This document shows positions 49,013 to 59,495 of a DNA stretch of 64,000 bases, piece after piece (within the stretch, counting starts at the first letter, position 1; each line of letters opens with the position of its first letter). The notes beneath the pieces were generated by a model. That model was not told where the DNA came from and searched no databases. It worked only from the letters and a program-made list of their open reading frames with translations. Location of the stretch: contig CATKXY010000009.1 of assembly GCA_949840915.1 (NCBI GenBank), positions 47,701-111,700 on the forward strand. Reading direction: 5' to 3'. The DNA is from an uncultured Lachnospiraceae bacterium (GTDB taxonomy: Bacteria > Bacillota > Clostridia > Lachnospirales > Lachnospiraceae). The position numbers and the translations under genes were made by a program.

Positions 49013-50086
49013 TTAAGCTCTTCTGGTGCTGCCCAGCCTGTGGAATGCAATGCAGTTAGGCACATCCACCTTGATGGGCGGCCCGTTCATGATCATATTG
49101 CCCGCCTCCAGATTCAGATGGAAAAAGGTCATGTCATTGCTCTCATGGTTCAGAGATACAAGAAATTTGTCATTCGGGAAAAACTCTGCGTCCTTGGGAT
49201 ACTCTCCGCCCACGGGCAGACAGAATTTCTGTGTCAGGAACCCGGTCTCGGTGTTCACCGCAAAAACCACCACGGAATTATCCCCCGCATTGGAGGAGAG
49301 CATATATTTATAATCCCCGGAAAAACTCAGTGCGCTGGCAGCGTTGGTGCTGCCACGCTCGGGCTTCACTGTCCGGATCGTCTGGATCTTTTCAAACACC
49401 GGCATTCCGTTTTTGTCCTCATAGGAATACACGTCAATACAGCAGCTCCATTCATGCACAACATAGATAAAACGCCCGTCCAGAGAAATCTTGATGTGTC
49501 TGGGGGCGGAATCCAGCTCGCTGTGCAGGATATCTGCCAGCTGCACCTTCCCCCACTCCAGATTCATGCGGTAGATTTTCACATGATCCATACCCGGATC
49601 GGCTACCAGAAGATATTTATTGTCATGGGTCATGCGGGCACAGTTGATGTGGGGGCGGGAATTGCGCTCCGCAATGCTGCCCAGTCCCTTGTGGAACACC
49701 TCGTCCGTGATCTCACCGACGGAACCGTCCTCCTGCAGCTTTAACACGGTGAGCTTGCCGTCATGGTAACCCGCCACAAACAGATAGCTGTCCGTGTAAT
49801 CCGTGGACACATAGCAGCCCCTCATACCGTTGATGGGAGCGAAATTTATGATCTCCAGATTGCCGTCCGGCAGAATATTATAGGACTCCACTCCGAAATC
49901 CGTGATGGAATACAGGTACTGGCAATTGTGCGAGATTGTGAGGTAGGAAGAATTGGTGATCTCCACCTTACTCTTCTCCTTAAAACGTCCCCTCTCCATA
50001 TCCACATCATATATCTTGATCCCATGGCTGTCTCCCTGGGTGTAAGTCGACACATATGCCACATATTTTTCTTTCGCCTTTGCCAT
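49013..50086 (-). CDS. Lactonase (6-phosphogluconolactonase-like beta-propeller) family protein
   Basis: YVAYVSTYTQGDSHGIKIYDVDMERG...NSRPHINCARMTHDNKYLLVADPGMDHVKIYRM. Confidence 0.85.
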   Translation of the reverse strand: MAKAKEKYVAYVSTYTQGDSHGIKIYDVDMERGRFKEKSKVEITNSSYLTISHNCQYLYSITDFGVESYNILPDGNLEIINFAPINGMRGCYVSTDYTDSYLFVAGYHDGKLTVLKLQEDGSVGEITDEVFHKGLGSIAERNSRPHINCARMTHDNKYLLVADPGMDHVKIYRMNLEWGKVQLADILHSELDSAPRHIKISLDGRFIYVVHEWSCCIDVYSYEDKNGMPVFEKIQTIRTVKPERGSTNAASALSFSGDYKYMLSSNAGDNSVVVFAVNTETGFLTQKFCLPVGGEYPKDAEFFPNDKFLVSLNHESNDMTFFHLNLEAGNMIMNGPPIKVDVPNCIAFHRLGSTRRA

Positions 50087-50198
50087 AATAAACCCTCCTT
50101 TAAAGCTCTGCCCAAGCCGTGTTTTTGCTCCTTAACAATATAGCACAATCCCCTTTCTTTTTGAATACCTTTTCCAAAAAATTATTTGTGCAAAATTA

Positions 50199-50227
50199 TT
50201 GACATTCCCCGCGTTTTTCGATATTAT
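50199..50227 (+). promoter_or_regulatory. Sigma-A-type promoter for potABCD
   Basis: TTGACA (50199-50204)-N17-TATTAT (50222-50227). Confidence 0.78.
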
Positions 50228-50287
50228 TATCGTAATTTGTGCATAGGCAGCATCAAAACATGTATGAACATATACACAGATATAAAA

Positions 50288-50335
50288 AAATATACAGTAC
50301 ATGTCATATACTGATATGGCATGTACTGTATATTT
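50288..50335 (+). promoter_or_regulatory. Long stem-loop in the potABCD 5' leader
   Basis: ATATACAGTACATGTCATAT-ACTG-ATATGGCATGTACTGTATAT: 20-bp arms with one mismatch, two further A-T pairs outside. Confidence 0.85.
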
Positions 50336-50360
50336 CAATATACGGGAAGGAACTGCGAGA

Positions 50361-51434
50361 ATGAAAAATGCTTTGGTGAATCTGGAGGGCATCACAAAAT
50401 CCTTTGACGGCCAGATGATTCTGGACGATTTAAACCTCTATATTAAGGAGAATGAATTTCTGACGCTCTTAGGTCCCAGCGGCTGTGGCAAGACAACCAC
50501 TCTGCGTATTTTGGGAGGATTTGAAAAGCCCGACAAGGGACATGTGATCTTTGAGGGTCAGGATATCACAAATCTTCCGCCAAATAAGCGCAATCTCAAC
50601 ACCGTATTCCAAAAGTACGCTCTATTTACACATATGGACATCGCGGAGAATATCGCCTTCGGCCTGAAGATCAAAAACAAGTCCAAGGCCTATATAAACG
50701 ACAAGATCCGGTACGCCTTAAAGCTGGTCAATCTCGACGGCTATGAGCACCGCATGCCGGACTCTTTGAGCGGCGGCCAGCAGCAGCGTATCGCCATCGC
50801 CCGGGCCATCGTGAACGAGCCTAAGCTCCTGCTTCTGGACGAGCCTTTGGGCGCTCTGGACCTGAAGCTCCGTCAGGACATGCAGTATGAGCTGATCCGC
50901 CTGAAAAACGAGCTGGGCATCACCTTCATCTATGTGACTCACGATCAGGAGGAGGCCCTCACCATGTCCGACACAGTGGTGGTCATGAACCAGGGCTATA
51001 TTCAGCAGATCGGTACCCCCGAGAATGTCTATAACGAACCGGAAAACGCTTTTGTGGCGGACTTTATCGGCGACAGCAATATCATCGGCGCCACCATGAT
51101 ACAGGATCGCCTGGTAGAGATTCTGGGCGCGCGCTTTGCCTGTGTGGACGAAGGCTTCGGGGAAAACAAGCCCGTGGATGTAGTCATCCGTCCCGAGGAT
51201 GTGGAACTGGTCTCACCCGATGAGGGCGTGATAAACGGAACAGTCACCCATCTGATCTTTAAGGGCGTCCACTATGAGATGGAAGTCATGGCAAACGGTT
51301 TTGAATGGCTGGTACAGTCCACCCGCATGCAGCCTGTGGGAACCCAAGTGGGAATCCGGGTGGCTCCCTTCAACATTCAGATTATGAACAAACCCGAATC
51401 CGAGGACGAGGAGGCCGTGGGTGTCAATGAATAG
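50361..51434 (+). CDS. potA: Spermidine/putrescine ABC transporter ATP-binding protein
   Basis: [56 protein letters not shown]. Confidence 0.95.
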   Translation: MKNALVNLEGITKSFDGQMILDDLNLYIKENEFLTLLGPSGCGKTTTLRILGGFEKPDKGHVIFEGQDITNLPPNKRNLNTVFQKYALFTHMDIAENIAFGLKIKNKSKAYINDKIRYALKLVNLDGYEHRMPDSLSGGQQQRIAIARAIVNEPKLLLLDEPLGALDLKLRQDMQYELIRLKNELGITFIYVTHDQEEALTMSDTVVVMNQGYIQQIGTPENVYNEPENAFVADFIGDSNIIGATMIQDRLVEILGARFACVDEGFGENKPVDVVIRPEDVELVSPDEGVINGTVTHLIFKGVHYEMEVMANGFEWLVQSTRMQPVGTQVGIRVAPFNIQIMNKPESEDEEAVGVNE

Positions 51435-52239
51435 AAAACTTTTATCCGCACCGTATCTGTTCTGGTCGGCCCTCTTTATTCTGGTGCCGCTGTGTATGGT
51501 ATTTTACTACGGACTCACCGACAAGACAGGCGCATTCACTCTGGAAAATATCCTGGCCATCGCCACACCCGAGCACTCCAAAGCTCTGTGGGAAGCATTG
51601 AAGCTGGCGTTTGTCAGCACGGTCATCTGCCTGCTCCTGGCCTATCCGCTGGCCATGATCCTGTGCGGCATGAATTCCCACAAGGATTCTTTCATCGTGC
51701 TGATCTTTATACTGCCTATGTGGATGAATTTTCTGCTGCGCACCATGGCCTGGCAGTCTCTTTTAGAGAAAACCGGGGTCATCAACGGAATTCTGGGCTT
51801 TCTGCATCTGCCCTCCCTGAATATCATCAACACACCCGCCGCCATTGTTCTGGGTATGGTCTACAATTTCCTGCCGTTCATGGTACTGCCCATTTACAAT
51901 GTGCTGGTCAAGATTGATAAAAACATAGTAAATGCCGCCAGAGACCTGGGAGCCAATCCCTTTCAGACCTTTCTGAAGATTCTGTTGCCTTTAAGTCTCC
52001 CCGGCATTTTCAGCGGCATTACCATGGTGTTTGTCCCCGCCCTCACCACCTTTGTAATCTCGAGAGTCCTGGGCGGCGGCAAGATCCTTCTGATCGGCAA
52101 TATCATCGAGGAGGAATTCACCAAGACCGACAACTGGAATCTGGGAAGCGGTCTCTCTATCGTACTGATGCTCTTTATCATATTTAATATGGTCATCTCT
52201 GCCGTGACCGATAAAGACGGGGAGGTGAATGCCCTGTGA
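51421..52239 (+). CDS. potB: Spermidine/putrescine ABC transporter permease
   Basis: Multi-TM; overlaps pot[28 protein letters not shown]. Confidence 0.94.
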   Translation: MSMNRKLLSAPYLFWSALFILVPLCMVFYYGLTDKTGAFTLENILAIATPEHSKALWEALKLAFVSTVICLLLAYPLAMILCGMNSHKDSFIVLIFILPMWMNFLLRTMAWQSLLEKTGVINGILGFLHLPSLNIINTPAAIVLGMVYNFLPFMVLPIYNVLVKIDKNIVNAARDLGANPFQTFLKILLPLSLPGIFSGITMVFVPALTTFVISRVLGGGKILLIGNIIEEEFTKTDNWNLGSGLSIVLMLFIIFNMVISAVTDKDGEVNAL

Positions 52240-53024
52240 GCAGACTTTACGGCGCTGTCAGAAAATTTTATATTGCGCTGATCTTTCTTTTTTTGTACGC
52301 CCCCATCGCGACGCTGATCGTACTCTCCTTCAACGCCAGCAAGACCCGGGCGAAATGGGGCGGCTTCACACTGAAATGGTATCAGAGCCTCTTTGGGAAT
52401 GACATTATCCTGCAGGCCTTGTGGAACACATTGGCCATCGCGTTCCTCTCCGCTCTCATTGCGACCGTCATAGGAACCGTGGCCTGTATCTCCATGCAGA
52501 ATATGCGCAGGAGCACCCGCTCCCTGATCATGGGAGTCACCAACATCCCCATGCTGAACGCGGATATCGTTACCGGCATCTCCCTGATGCTGTTATTTAT
52601 CAGTATAGGCATCCGGTTCGGATTCGGAACCATACTGCTTGCGCACATCACCTTCAATATCCCCTATGTGATTCTGAGCGTGATGCCCCGCATGAAACAG
52701 CTTAATCCCAGCACCTACGAAGCGGCGCTGGATCTGGGAGCCTCCCACATTCAGGCCTTCTTCAAGGTGGTGTTCCCGGATATCCTGCCCGGGATCTTCT
52801 CGGGCTTCCTGATGGCTTTCACCATGTCCCTGGATGACTTTATCATCACGCACTTCACCAAGGGACCGGGCATCGACACGCTGTCCACCAAGATTTACAC
52901 GGAAGTAAAAAAGGGAATCAAGCCGGAAATGTATGCCCTTTCCACCATTATCTTCGTCTCGGTTCTGATCCTGCTGCTTTTGATCAATTACACCCCGCGG
53001 GCGGGGCATAAAAAGGCCCGCTGA
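52236..53024 (+). CDS. potC: Spermidine/putrescine ABC transporter permease
   Basis: Multi-TM; YEAALDLGASHIQAFFKVVFPDILPGIFSGFLMAFTMSLDDFIITHF. Confidence 0.94.
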   Translation: MSRLYGAVRKFYIALIFLFLYAPIATLIVLSFNASKTRAKWGGFTLKWYQSLFGNDIILQALWNTLAIAFLSALIATVIGTVACISMQNMRRSTRSLIMGVTNIPMLNADIVTGISLMLLFISIGIRFGFGTILLAHITFNIPYVILSVMPRMKQLNPSTYEAALDLGASHIQAFFKVVFPDILPGIFSGFLMAFTMSLDDFIITHFTKGPGIDTLSTKIYTEVKKGIKPEMYALSTIIFVSVLILLLLINYTPRAGHKKAR

Positions 53025-53049
53025 AAAGACTCGAAAGGATGAATCAACT

Positions 53050-54135
53050 ATGAAAAAAATATCGGGAAAAACAACTAAACGAATCGCTCTGGCGCTGGGT
53101 GCAGCTCTTGCCTGCGCCGCTCTGGCGGGCTGCGGCTCACCCTCCTCCGCCGGAAAAAACGGCGAACTGTATGTCTACAACTGGGGCGAGTACATCGATC
53201 CCGACACTCTGACTATGTTCGAGGAGGAGACCGGGATTAAGGTGATCTATGATGAATATGACACCAATGAGACCATGTATCCGAAGGTGGCGGCCGGCGC
53301 CTCTGTCTATGACGTGATCTGCCCTTCCGATTATATGGTCAACAAGATGATCGACAATGATCTGCTTCAGGAGTTGAACTTTGACAACATGCCCAATGCT
53401 CTCTCCAATATCGGCGCTTCCTACTATGATACCGCCGAGGAATTTGACCCCGGCAACAAATACTTTGTACCCTACTGCTGGGGAACCGTGGGGATCCTCT
53501 ACAATACCTCCATGGTGGATGAGCCCGTCACAAGCTGGTCTATCCTGTGGAATGAAAAATACAAGGATAATATTCTCATGCAGGACTCCGTGCGGGACGC
53601 TTTCATGGTAGCCCTGAAGCTGAACGGCAGCTCCATGAACACCCTGGATGTCAACGAGCTGGAGGCCGCCAGAGACGCTCTGATCGAACAGCGCCCTCTG
53701 GTGCAGGCATGGGTAATCGATGAGGTGCGGGACAAGATGATCGGCGGCGAAGCCGCCCTGGGCGTCATCTACTCCGGCGAGGCAATCTATACCCAGCGGG
53801 AAAACTCCGATCTGGAATATGTGATCCCCCAGGAGGGAACCAATGTGTGGCTTGACGGCTGGGTAATCCCGAAAAATGCCGCCAATAAAGAAAATGCGGA
53901 GAAATTCATTGATTTTATGTGCCGCGGAGATATCGCGCTGATGAACTTTGAGTACATCACCTACTCCACCCCCAATACTGCCGCCCAGGCTCTGATCAAG
54001 GACGAGGATATCAGAAATTCCGAGATTGCCTTCCCCGATCTGTCTCAATATAACAATCTGGAAACCTTTACCTATCTGGGTGAGGAAGGCGATGAGCTGT
54101 ACAATCAATACTGGAAGGAAGCGCGTTCCCAATAA
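53050..54135 (+). CDS. potD: Spermidine/putrescine-binding lipoprotein
   Basis: Lipobox LAGC; ELYVYNWGEYIDPDTLTMFEEETGIKVIYDEYDTNETMYPKV. Confidence 0.95.
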   Translation: MKKISGKTTKRIALALGAALACAALAGCGSPSSAGKNGELYVYNWGEYIDPDTLTMFEEETGIKVIYDEYDTNETMYPKVAAGASVYDVICPSDYMVNKMIDNDLLQELNFDNMPNALSNIGASYYDTAEEFDPGNKYFVPYCWGTVGILYNTSMVDEPVTSWSILWNEKYKDNILMQDSVRDAFMVALKLNGSSMNTLDVNELEAARDALIEQRPLVQAWVIDEVRDKMIGGEAALGVIYSGEAIYTQRENSDLEYVIPQEGTNVWLDGWVIPKNAANKENAEKFIDFMCRGDIALMNFEYITYSTPNTAAQALIKDEDIRNSEIAFPDLSQYNNLETFTYLGEEGDELYNQYWKEARSQ

Positions 54136-54147
54136 TATCATCTAATC

Positions 54148-54179
54148 AAAAAGAGCAGGCCGAACAACCTGCTCTTTTT
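54148..54179 (+). terminator. Rho-independent terminator after potD
   Basis: aaaaagagcagg-ccgaacaa-cctgctcttttt. Confidence 0.9.
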
Positions 54180-54211
54180 GTCCCTATGGATCTTTGAGGA
54201 CTGACGTCTTT

Positions 54212-54577
54212 TTAGTTCTGGCAGCTGCAGCCTTCGTTGTAATAATTAAAATCCGCTCTGGGGGGAGGGGGCATCATGCCTCCGGGGGCATCGCAGCATG
54301 CCTCTCTTGCATCTCTGACAGCCTCTCTCGCATCCCTGACAGCCTCTCTCGCGTCTCTGGTGGCCTCTTTTGCCTCCCAGACAGCCTTGGCAGCCCTGCG
54401 CTCTTCGCACTCGCAGTCACGGTCCCGTCTGCAGCCGCAGTCTCCGCAGTTGGAGCCCGAATTACAGCAGTCGTTTCTGCAGCTGTTACCACAGCCGTTT
54501 CCGCAGAGACTTCCACAGTTGTTGCCGCAGCCGTTACCACAGCCGAACAACAGCAGCAATATAATCCAGCAATTCAT
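54212..54577 (-). CDS. Cys/Gly/Asn-rich small protein with DAREAVR heptad repeats
   Basis: MNCWIILLLLFGCGNGCGNNCGSLCGNGCGNSCRNDCCNSGSNCGDCGC...ATRDAREAVRDAREAVRDAREACCDAPGGMMPPPP. Confidence 0.75.
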   Translation of the reverse strand: MNCWIILLLLFGCGNGCGNNCGSLCGNGCGNSCRNDCCNSGSNCGDCGCRRDRDCECEERRAAKAVWEAKEATRDAREAVRDAREAVRDAREACCDAPGGMMPPPPRADFNYYNEGCSCQN

Positions 54578-54602
54578 GTTCAGATACCTGTTAATCGATG
54601 AT

Positions 54603-55187
54603 TTACTGTATTGTATTCCGCTTTTCCCGATTGTTGCCAGTCCTTTTTTGATCAGTTTGCTTTACAAGCTCCTGCCGGATACACCGAAAGGTCTTCTCCT
54701 CTCCCTCCTCGGCCAGCATCTTTAACATTCTCTCAAGCGTCTCTGCCGTCTCACGATGCAGCATGAGATTATTTTTTCCCCTGAGATAATACTCATAAGG
54801 AGACGCATCGGTATAATCCTTCCCCTTATAGATCTTACAGGCCGCAATACGGTCCATGATCATCTCCGCGATATAACGTCCCGGCATCGGAACAGGCCTG
54901 GTCTCCCCCGGCTTTTTGCCGCTGTAATCTACCCAGTATTCAAAATGATGCCTGTTGCGGCCCTTGTGATGCAGCCATGCGAGAGAATATCCCCTCGCTT
55001 CCCGCTCCGCGTCATTGGGGCTTCTGGTTCCCTGATAATACTTCATACCCACCCGGAACTCTGTGGGGCTGTATTTTGACAGATCATGCAGGATGCCCTG
55101 TCTGTAAAGTCCTACCCGAAAGCAGCCTTTGGCCACCAGAACCTTGTGATATGAAATTGTCTTGAAATGCTTCCAGGCACTGCCCAT
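54603..55187 (-). CDS. DUF5662-like protein
   Basis: AWKHFKTISYHKVLVAKGCFRVGLYRQGILHDLSKYSPTEF...WLHHKGRNRHHFEYWVDY. Confidence 0.78.
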   Translation of the reverse strand: MGSAWKHFKTISYHKVLVAKGCFRVGLYRQGILHDLSKYSPTEFRVGMKYYQGTRSPNDAEREARGYSLAWLHHKGRNRHHFEYWVDYSGKKPGETRPVPMPGRYIAEMIMDRIAACKIYKGKDYTDASPYEYYLRGKNNLMLHRETAETLERMLKMLAEEGEEKTFRCIRQELVKQTDQKRTGNNREKRNTIQ

Positions 55188-57130
55188 CAGTTCCGTGCTC
55201 CCTTTGGCGTTTCAGGCGCACCGGACACCCGCGTTTTCCCTGAAGCTCTCTTCCTTTTGCCCTTTTTGCGTTCTGCCTCATCCGCCACACCGATATAGAC
55301 GGAGCAGCTCCGGCCCGGCACAGTGAGATTCTGTTCGCCGGCAAACAGGCCGCTCTCCTCCGTACACTTTGCAAGCTGCCATTTCATACCGGCCGGAAGT
55401 CTGGGCATGGCCAGCTCCCTCGGCTCCCAATACATATTCAGTGCCAGATAGATGAATGCATCCTCCTCGTCCCGGCGGAGTCTGGCATATTTGCCGCAGT
55501 AAAGAATACCGATATGCCTGTTAAACCCTTCTGTACGGGGACGCCATGCGCTCTGCCCGTGATAGGACAGGTCAGGATATCCGCAGGATATATAATCCAT
55601 GATCTTCATCTCCTGTCCGGGATGAAGAATCGGATGTTCTCTTCGCAGCTTCACCAGTTCCCGCCAGAAGTCATAGATATCCGCATTTTTTCTCAGATCA
55701 TTCCAGTCCAGCCAGGTCACCGCATTATCCTGGCAATAGGGATTATTATTGCCCTTCTGGGAATTGCCGAACTCATCTCCCATAAAGATCAGCGGCGTTG
55801 ACTGGGTAAACAGCAGCATCACCATGGCATTTTTGATCTGCTTATGGCGCAGCGCAATCACCTTTTTGCGCCTGCAGGGTCCTTCCTCCCCACAATTCCA
55901 ACTGTAATTACAGTCGTTACCGTCCCGGTTGTCCTCCCCGTTTGCCTCGTTGTGCTTCCCGTCGTAAGAAACCATATCCATGAGCGTAAATCCATAGTAA
56001 TTGCTCATATAGTGGATGCGCCCCATTCTGTCCGGCATCCTGCGCATCTGATACAGCACAGAATCCAGCATTCCCTCATCACCCTTCAGATACCTTCTCA
56101 TGGCATAGAGATACTCGTCTGTGTAAGACGCAAGATTTGCCGTCTCGGGAGGCTCCTGCTCCCCGTATATCTGCGCCGTATCGAAGTAATAATACCAGAG
56201 CTTTGTATCCGAGAGCAGCTCGTCCGACGCGATCAGATTCACCGGAAGATTCTCTCCCATAAGATGAAAACCGTCCACATGATACTCCAATACCCAGAAT
56301 TTCAGAATTTCCGTGATCTCCATAGGCTTTACCGACTTGGGAAAATAGAACTGCAGAACAATTTCCATTCCCCTTCCGTGAAAAGCCCGGATCATTTCCT
56401 TAAACTCCGTACAAGGGTCTTCTCTCGCTGCGTAAGCAGCCTTTGGCGCATAGTAATAGCCTTGCTTATATCCCCAATAATTGCATTTTTTCGGCAGAAG
56501 CATGTCCATGTCCGCCTCAGATGTCATATACGCTCCCCGTCCATGAAGAGCCTCCCTGCGCTCCAGCTCCGTGGGCAGCTCGGCGAACTCATAGACCGGC
56601 TGAAGCTCCACGGTGGTGATGCCGGTCTCCTGCAGGTAATCCAGCTTCTCCGTCATTCCCAGAAAGGTTCCCCTGTGCTCCACACCGGAGGATGCATGTC
56701 TCGTAAATCCCCGCACATGAGCGCAGTAACAAACGCTCTCACTGTAAGGAAGCCGGGGACACTGATCATTCTCCCAGTCGAAAGCCTCTGTGGGGATCAC
56801 GGCCCGCCAGGTCTGCAGCCTGCGCTCCTTTCCGTAGGATACACGCCCCGCAAACATTCTTGCATATCTGTCCGGCACAACGGTATCACCTTCATAAAAC
56901 TGATAGGAGATGTCCTCCGCACAGATATCCGTCACACACATGCAATGTATGTTTCCAATGCGCCGGCTGGGTGAGAACGGCAGCTTACGCAGTTTCTTGC
57001 CGGTCTCTCTATCATAAATCAAAACCCCGCAGTCCTCCTTAGCGGACACAAATGCGAAACGGACTGCACCGTTTTCCGTGTGAGCTCCGAGAGGATATGG
57101 CTTTACGTTTGTATACTCAAATTTTGTCAT
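55187..57130 (-). CDS. GH13 debranching-enzyme (GlgX/isoamylase)-like protein with degenerate catalytic motifs
   Basis: PLGAHTENGAVRFAFVSAKEDCGVLIYD; GFTLMDMVSYDGKHNEANGEDNRDG; STPLIFMGDEFGNSQKGNNNPYCQDNAVTWLDW. Confidence 0.87.
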   Translation of the reverse strand: MTKFEYTNVKPYPLGAHTENGAVRFAFVSAKEDCGVLIYDRETGKKLRKLPFSPSRRIGNIHCMCVTDICAEDISYQFYEGDTVVPDRYARMFAGRVSYGKERRLQTWRAVIPTEAFDWENDQCPRLPYSESVCYCAHVRGFTRHASSGVEHRGTFLGMTEKLDYLQETGITTVELQPVYEFAELPTELERREALHGRGAYMTSEADMDMLLPKKCNYWGYKQGYYYAPKAAYAAREDPCTEFKEMIRAFHGRGMEIVLQFYFPKSVKPMEITEILKFWVLEYHVDGFHLMGENLPVNLIASDELLSDTKLWYYYFDTAQIYGEQEPPETANLASYTDEYLYAMRRYLKGDEGMLDSVLYQMRRMPDRMGRIHYMSNYYGFTLMDMVSYDGKHNEANGEDNRDGNDCNYSWNCGEEGPCRRKKVIALRHKQIKNAMVMLLFTQSTPLIFMGDEFGNSQKGNNNPYCQDNAVTWLDWNDLRKNADIYDFWRELVKLRREHPILHPGQEMKIMDYISCGYPDLSYHGQSAWRPRTEGFNRHIGILYCGKYARLRRDEEDAFIYLALNMYWEPRELAMPRLPAGMKWQLAKCTEESGLFAGEQNLTVPGRSCSVYIGVADEAERKKGKRKRASGKTRVSGAPETPKGARN

Positions 57131-57260
57131 TATAGTCTCCTAGATGTCAACAGATAAAATTATTATATAGTATTGCGCAAAAAATCACAAGCGATTATAA
57201 TTGAATTATCGAAATCACAGTATCATAATTCATAAAATACGCAAACCGAAAGGAGATGCC

Positions 57261-57578
57261 ATGGCAGACAAAAAGGATTACGAAAATGAGGAAATGACTG
57301 TAGAATTGGAGCTTGACGACGGTTCCCTGGTAAATTGTGCCGTAATCACTATCATCACCGTTGAGGGAAAGGATTATATTGTACTTCTTCCCCTGAATGA
57401 GAACGGAGACAATGAGGACGGCGAAGTATGGTTTTACGGCTACAGCGAAAACCCCGACGATCCCAACGAGGAGCCCAAGCTCGACTTTATCGAGAATGAT
57501 GAAGAATACGAGAAAGTGGTGGACGCTTTCGACGAATATCTGGACAATTGTGAATTTGACGAATTATTGGATGAATGA
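57261..57578 (+). CDS. DUF1292 family protein
   Basis: MTVELELDDGSLVNCAVITIITVEGKDYIVLLPL; AAAGGAG RBS before ATG 57261. Confidence 0.85.
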   Translation: MADKKDYENEEMTVELELDDGSLVNCAVITIITVEGKDYIVLLPLNENGDNEDGEVWFYGYSENPDDPNEEPKLDFIENDEEYEKVVDAFDEYLDNCEFDELLDE

Positions 57579-59495
57579 TAACTGTTTTTTGAGCGGATTT
57601 AAGAACCGGGACATCACCCTGGGGCGTTCTGTCGTACCTGTGGTACACAGAAGCTCCAGGTGTTTTTTTGCCCGGGTCATACCCACATAAAAGACTCTCC
57701 TCTCCTCCTCCACACTCTCCCTGTCGGGCAGACTGCCGCGGGGATAAATCTTTTCGTTGCAGTCGGGAATATAGACCCTGTCAAATTCCAGTCCCTTAGA
57801 GGCATGCACCGTCATGAGCCGGATGGCAGGGCTCTCCTTTTGTCCCTGCAAAAAAGTCCCTTCCCGGACCGTTTCCTGCGCTGCCTCCCACTGTGCCGCA
57901 CAGTCATAATCTCCCGCATCCTCCCGCAGAGTCTCCAGCAGATCCAGCCATTCCTCCAACTGCTCCCCCGCCTCCCTGCGGCTCTTCAGATACTCCTCAT
58001 AGCCCATGCTCCGGCAGATATAGAGAATCGCCAGTCCGGGCCGCATACCGCCTACTCTCTCAAGCTGCCGTTCCAGCCTGCAGATCCCTTCCGCAATCTG
58101 CCCGTCCCCCCGGCGTCCGCGCCTGTGGTACCAGTCCCTCATCCTGCCCAGATCAAGGGAGGTAAAATCTCCCAGGCTCTCCCTGCAGATATACCGTACC
58201 GGACGGTTCATGATCCGCAGGAAATCTTTTCTGTCACGGCCTCCCGCCGCCAGTCTCAGATATGCCATAATATCCTTCGCAATAAAGTGCTCATACAAAT
58301 TCCCTGACTGCTCCTTCATCTGATAGGGGATGCCCTCCCGGGAGAGCAGGGCGGCCAGGCCCTGCATACTTGCGTTGGTTCGGAAAAGCACTCCGCAGCT
58401 CTCCCCCGGACGGCTCTGCAGAAACTCTCCCAATTTCTCCTTCAGATAATTCAGCTCTCCCGTCCTGTCCCCAAAGCTGCGCAGGCACACACTGTCCTCC
58501 CTCGCAGGATCCCCTCTCCGGCAGTTCTCCGACGCCGCATAGCATTCTTTGAGGAACCGGTCCTTATTTTCACGGATCACCCGCTCCGCTGCCGTCACGA
58601 TCTCTCCCGTGCTTCTGTAATTGGCATTGAGAATGATTCTTCTGGCATTCAGCTCCTGTGCAAACTGTCTCAGACAGGCCGGCGAGGAGCCCCGGAAGCC
58701 ATAAATCGCCTGATCGTCGTCCCCCACCGCAAACAGATTTTGGCGGACGCCTCCCAGCAGTCTGACCACCTCATACTGCAGAGGATTGATATCCTGAAAC
58801 TCGTCAATCAAAATGAACCGGAATCTCTTCTGCCAGTACTCGCGCTGTATATCATCCTCCAGCAGAAAGCTCCTGCACTCATATGCCATATCGTCAAAGT
58901 CGATGCCGCCCTGCTTTCTGCACTGACATTGAAAGCGGTCAAAGACTTCCCTGAAACTACTGCGCCAGCTTGCCGCGAGACGCTTTGCCGCTGCTTCCTC
59001 ATCCCGGGTATTCTTATAAAACCCGATGGCGCACAAAAAAGACGCCGCCAGATCCTTGAGCGCGTCACGGTCGTAATACTCCTGCCGGGCTGCAGTCAGC
59101 TCCCTGAGAATGGTCAGCAGAAGGTTCTTCTCATGTGCCTGGGTGAGTAAAATTGTCCTGGATGAAAAATAATGAGACTGTAACAGAATATGATAGAAAA
59201 CAGAATGAAACGTGCCAAAATTCACCGGTTCGCTCCGGGCCGCCTCCCGCAGAAAACGCTGCTGCATGGACAACGCGGCGTCCTTGGTAAATGTGACGAC
59301 TAAAATATCTTCCGCAGGAATATGTTTTTCCCGAATCAGATACAGAATCCGTTTGACAATGACGGTGGTCTTGCCGGAGCCGGGGCCCGCCAGCACAAGC
59401 GCAGGCCCCTCCCCGTGGGTCGCAGCCTGAAGCTGCGGCCCGTTCAGCCCCGCCAGAAAACCTGTCTGCGGGACAATCATCTTGTTAGTCTGCAT
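57564..59495 (-). CDS. UvrD/PcrA-type ATP-dependent DNA helicase
   Basis: [69 protein letters not shown]. Confidence 0.95.
   Translation of the reverse strand: MQTNKMIVPQTGFLAGLNGPQLQAATHGEGPALVLAGPGSGKTTVIVKRILYLIREKHIPAEDILVVTFTKDAALSMQQRFLREAARSEPVNFGTFHSVFYHILLQSHYFSSRTILLTQAHEKNLLLTILRELTAARQEYYDRDALKDLAASFLCAIGFYKNTRDEEAAAKRLAASWRSSFREVFDRFQCQCRKQGGIDFDDMAYECRSFLLEDDIQREYWQKRFRFILIDEFQDINPLQYEVVRLLGGVRQNLFAVGDDDQAIYGFRGSSPACLRQFAQELNARRIILNANYRSTGEIVTAAERVIRENKDRFLKECYAASENCRRGDPAREDSVCLRSFGDRTGELNYLKEKLGEFLQSRPGESCGVLFRTNASMQGLAALLSREGIPYQMKEQSGNLYEHFIAKDIMAYLRLAAGGRDRKDFLRIMNRPVRYICRESLGDFTSLDLGRMRDWYHRRGRRGDGQIAEGICRLERQLERVGGMRPGLAILYICRSMGYEEYLKSRREAGEQLEEWLDLLETLREDAGDYDCAAQWEAAQETVREGTFLQGQKESPAIRLMTVHASKGLEFDRVYIPDCNEKIYPRGSLPDRESVEEERRVFYVGMTRAKKHLELLCTTGTTERPRVMSRFLNPLKKQLSFIQ

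Noticed and set aside
53137-54141. 334-aa minus ORF
   Set aside because: Antisense to potD, which has lipobox and family sequence.
54274-54725. Ala/Ser/Pro-rich ORFs 54274..54540 (-) and 54276..54725 (+)
   Set aside because: Alternative-frame translations of the repetitive DNA of the Cys-rich gene; the 54212..54577 frame has the better start and repeat structure.
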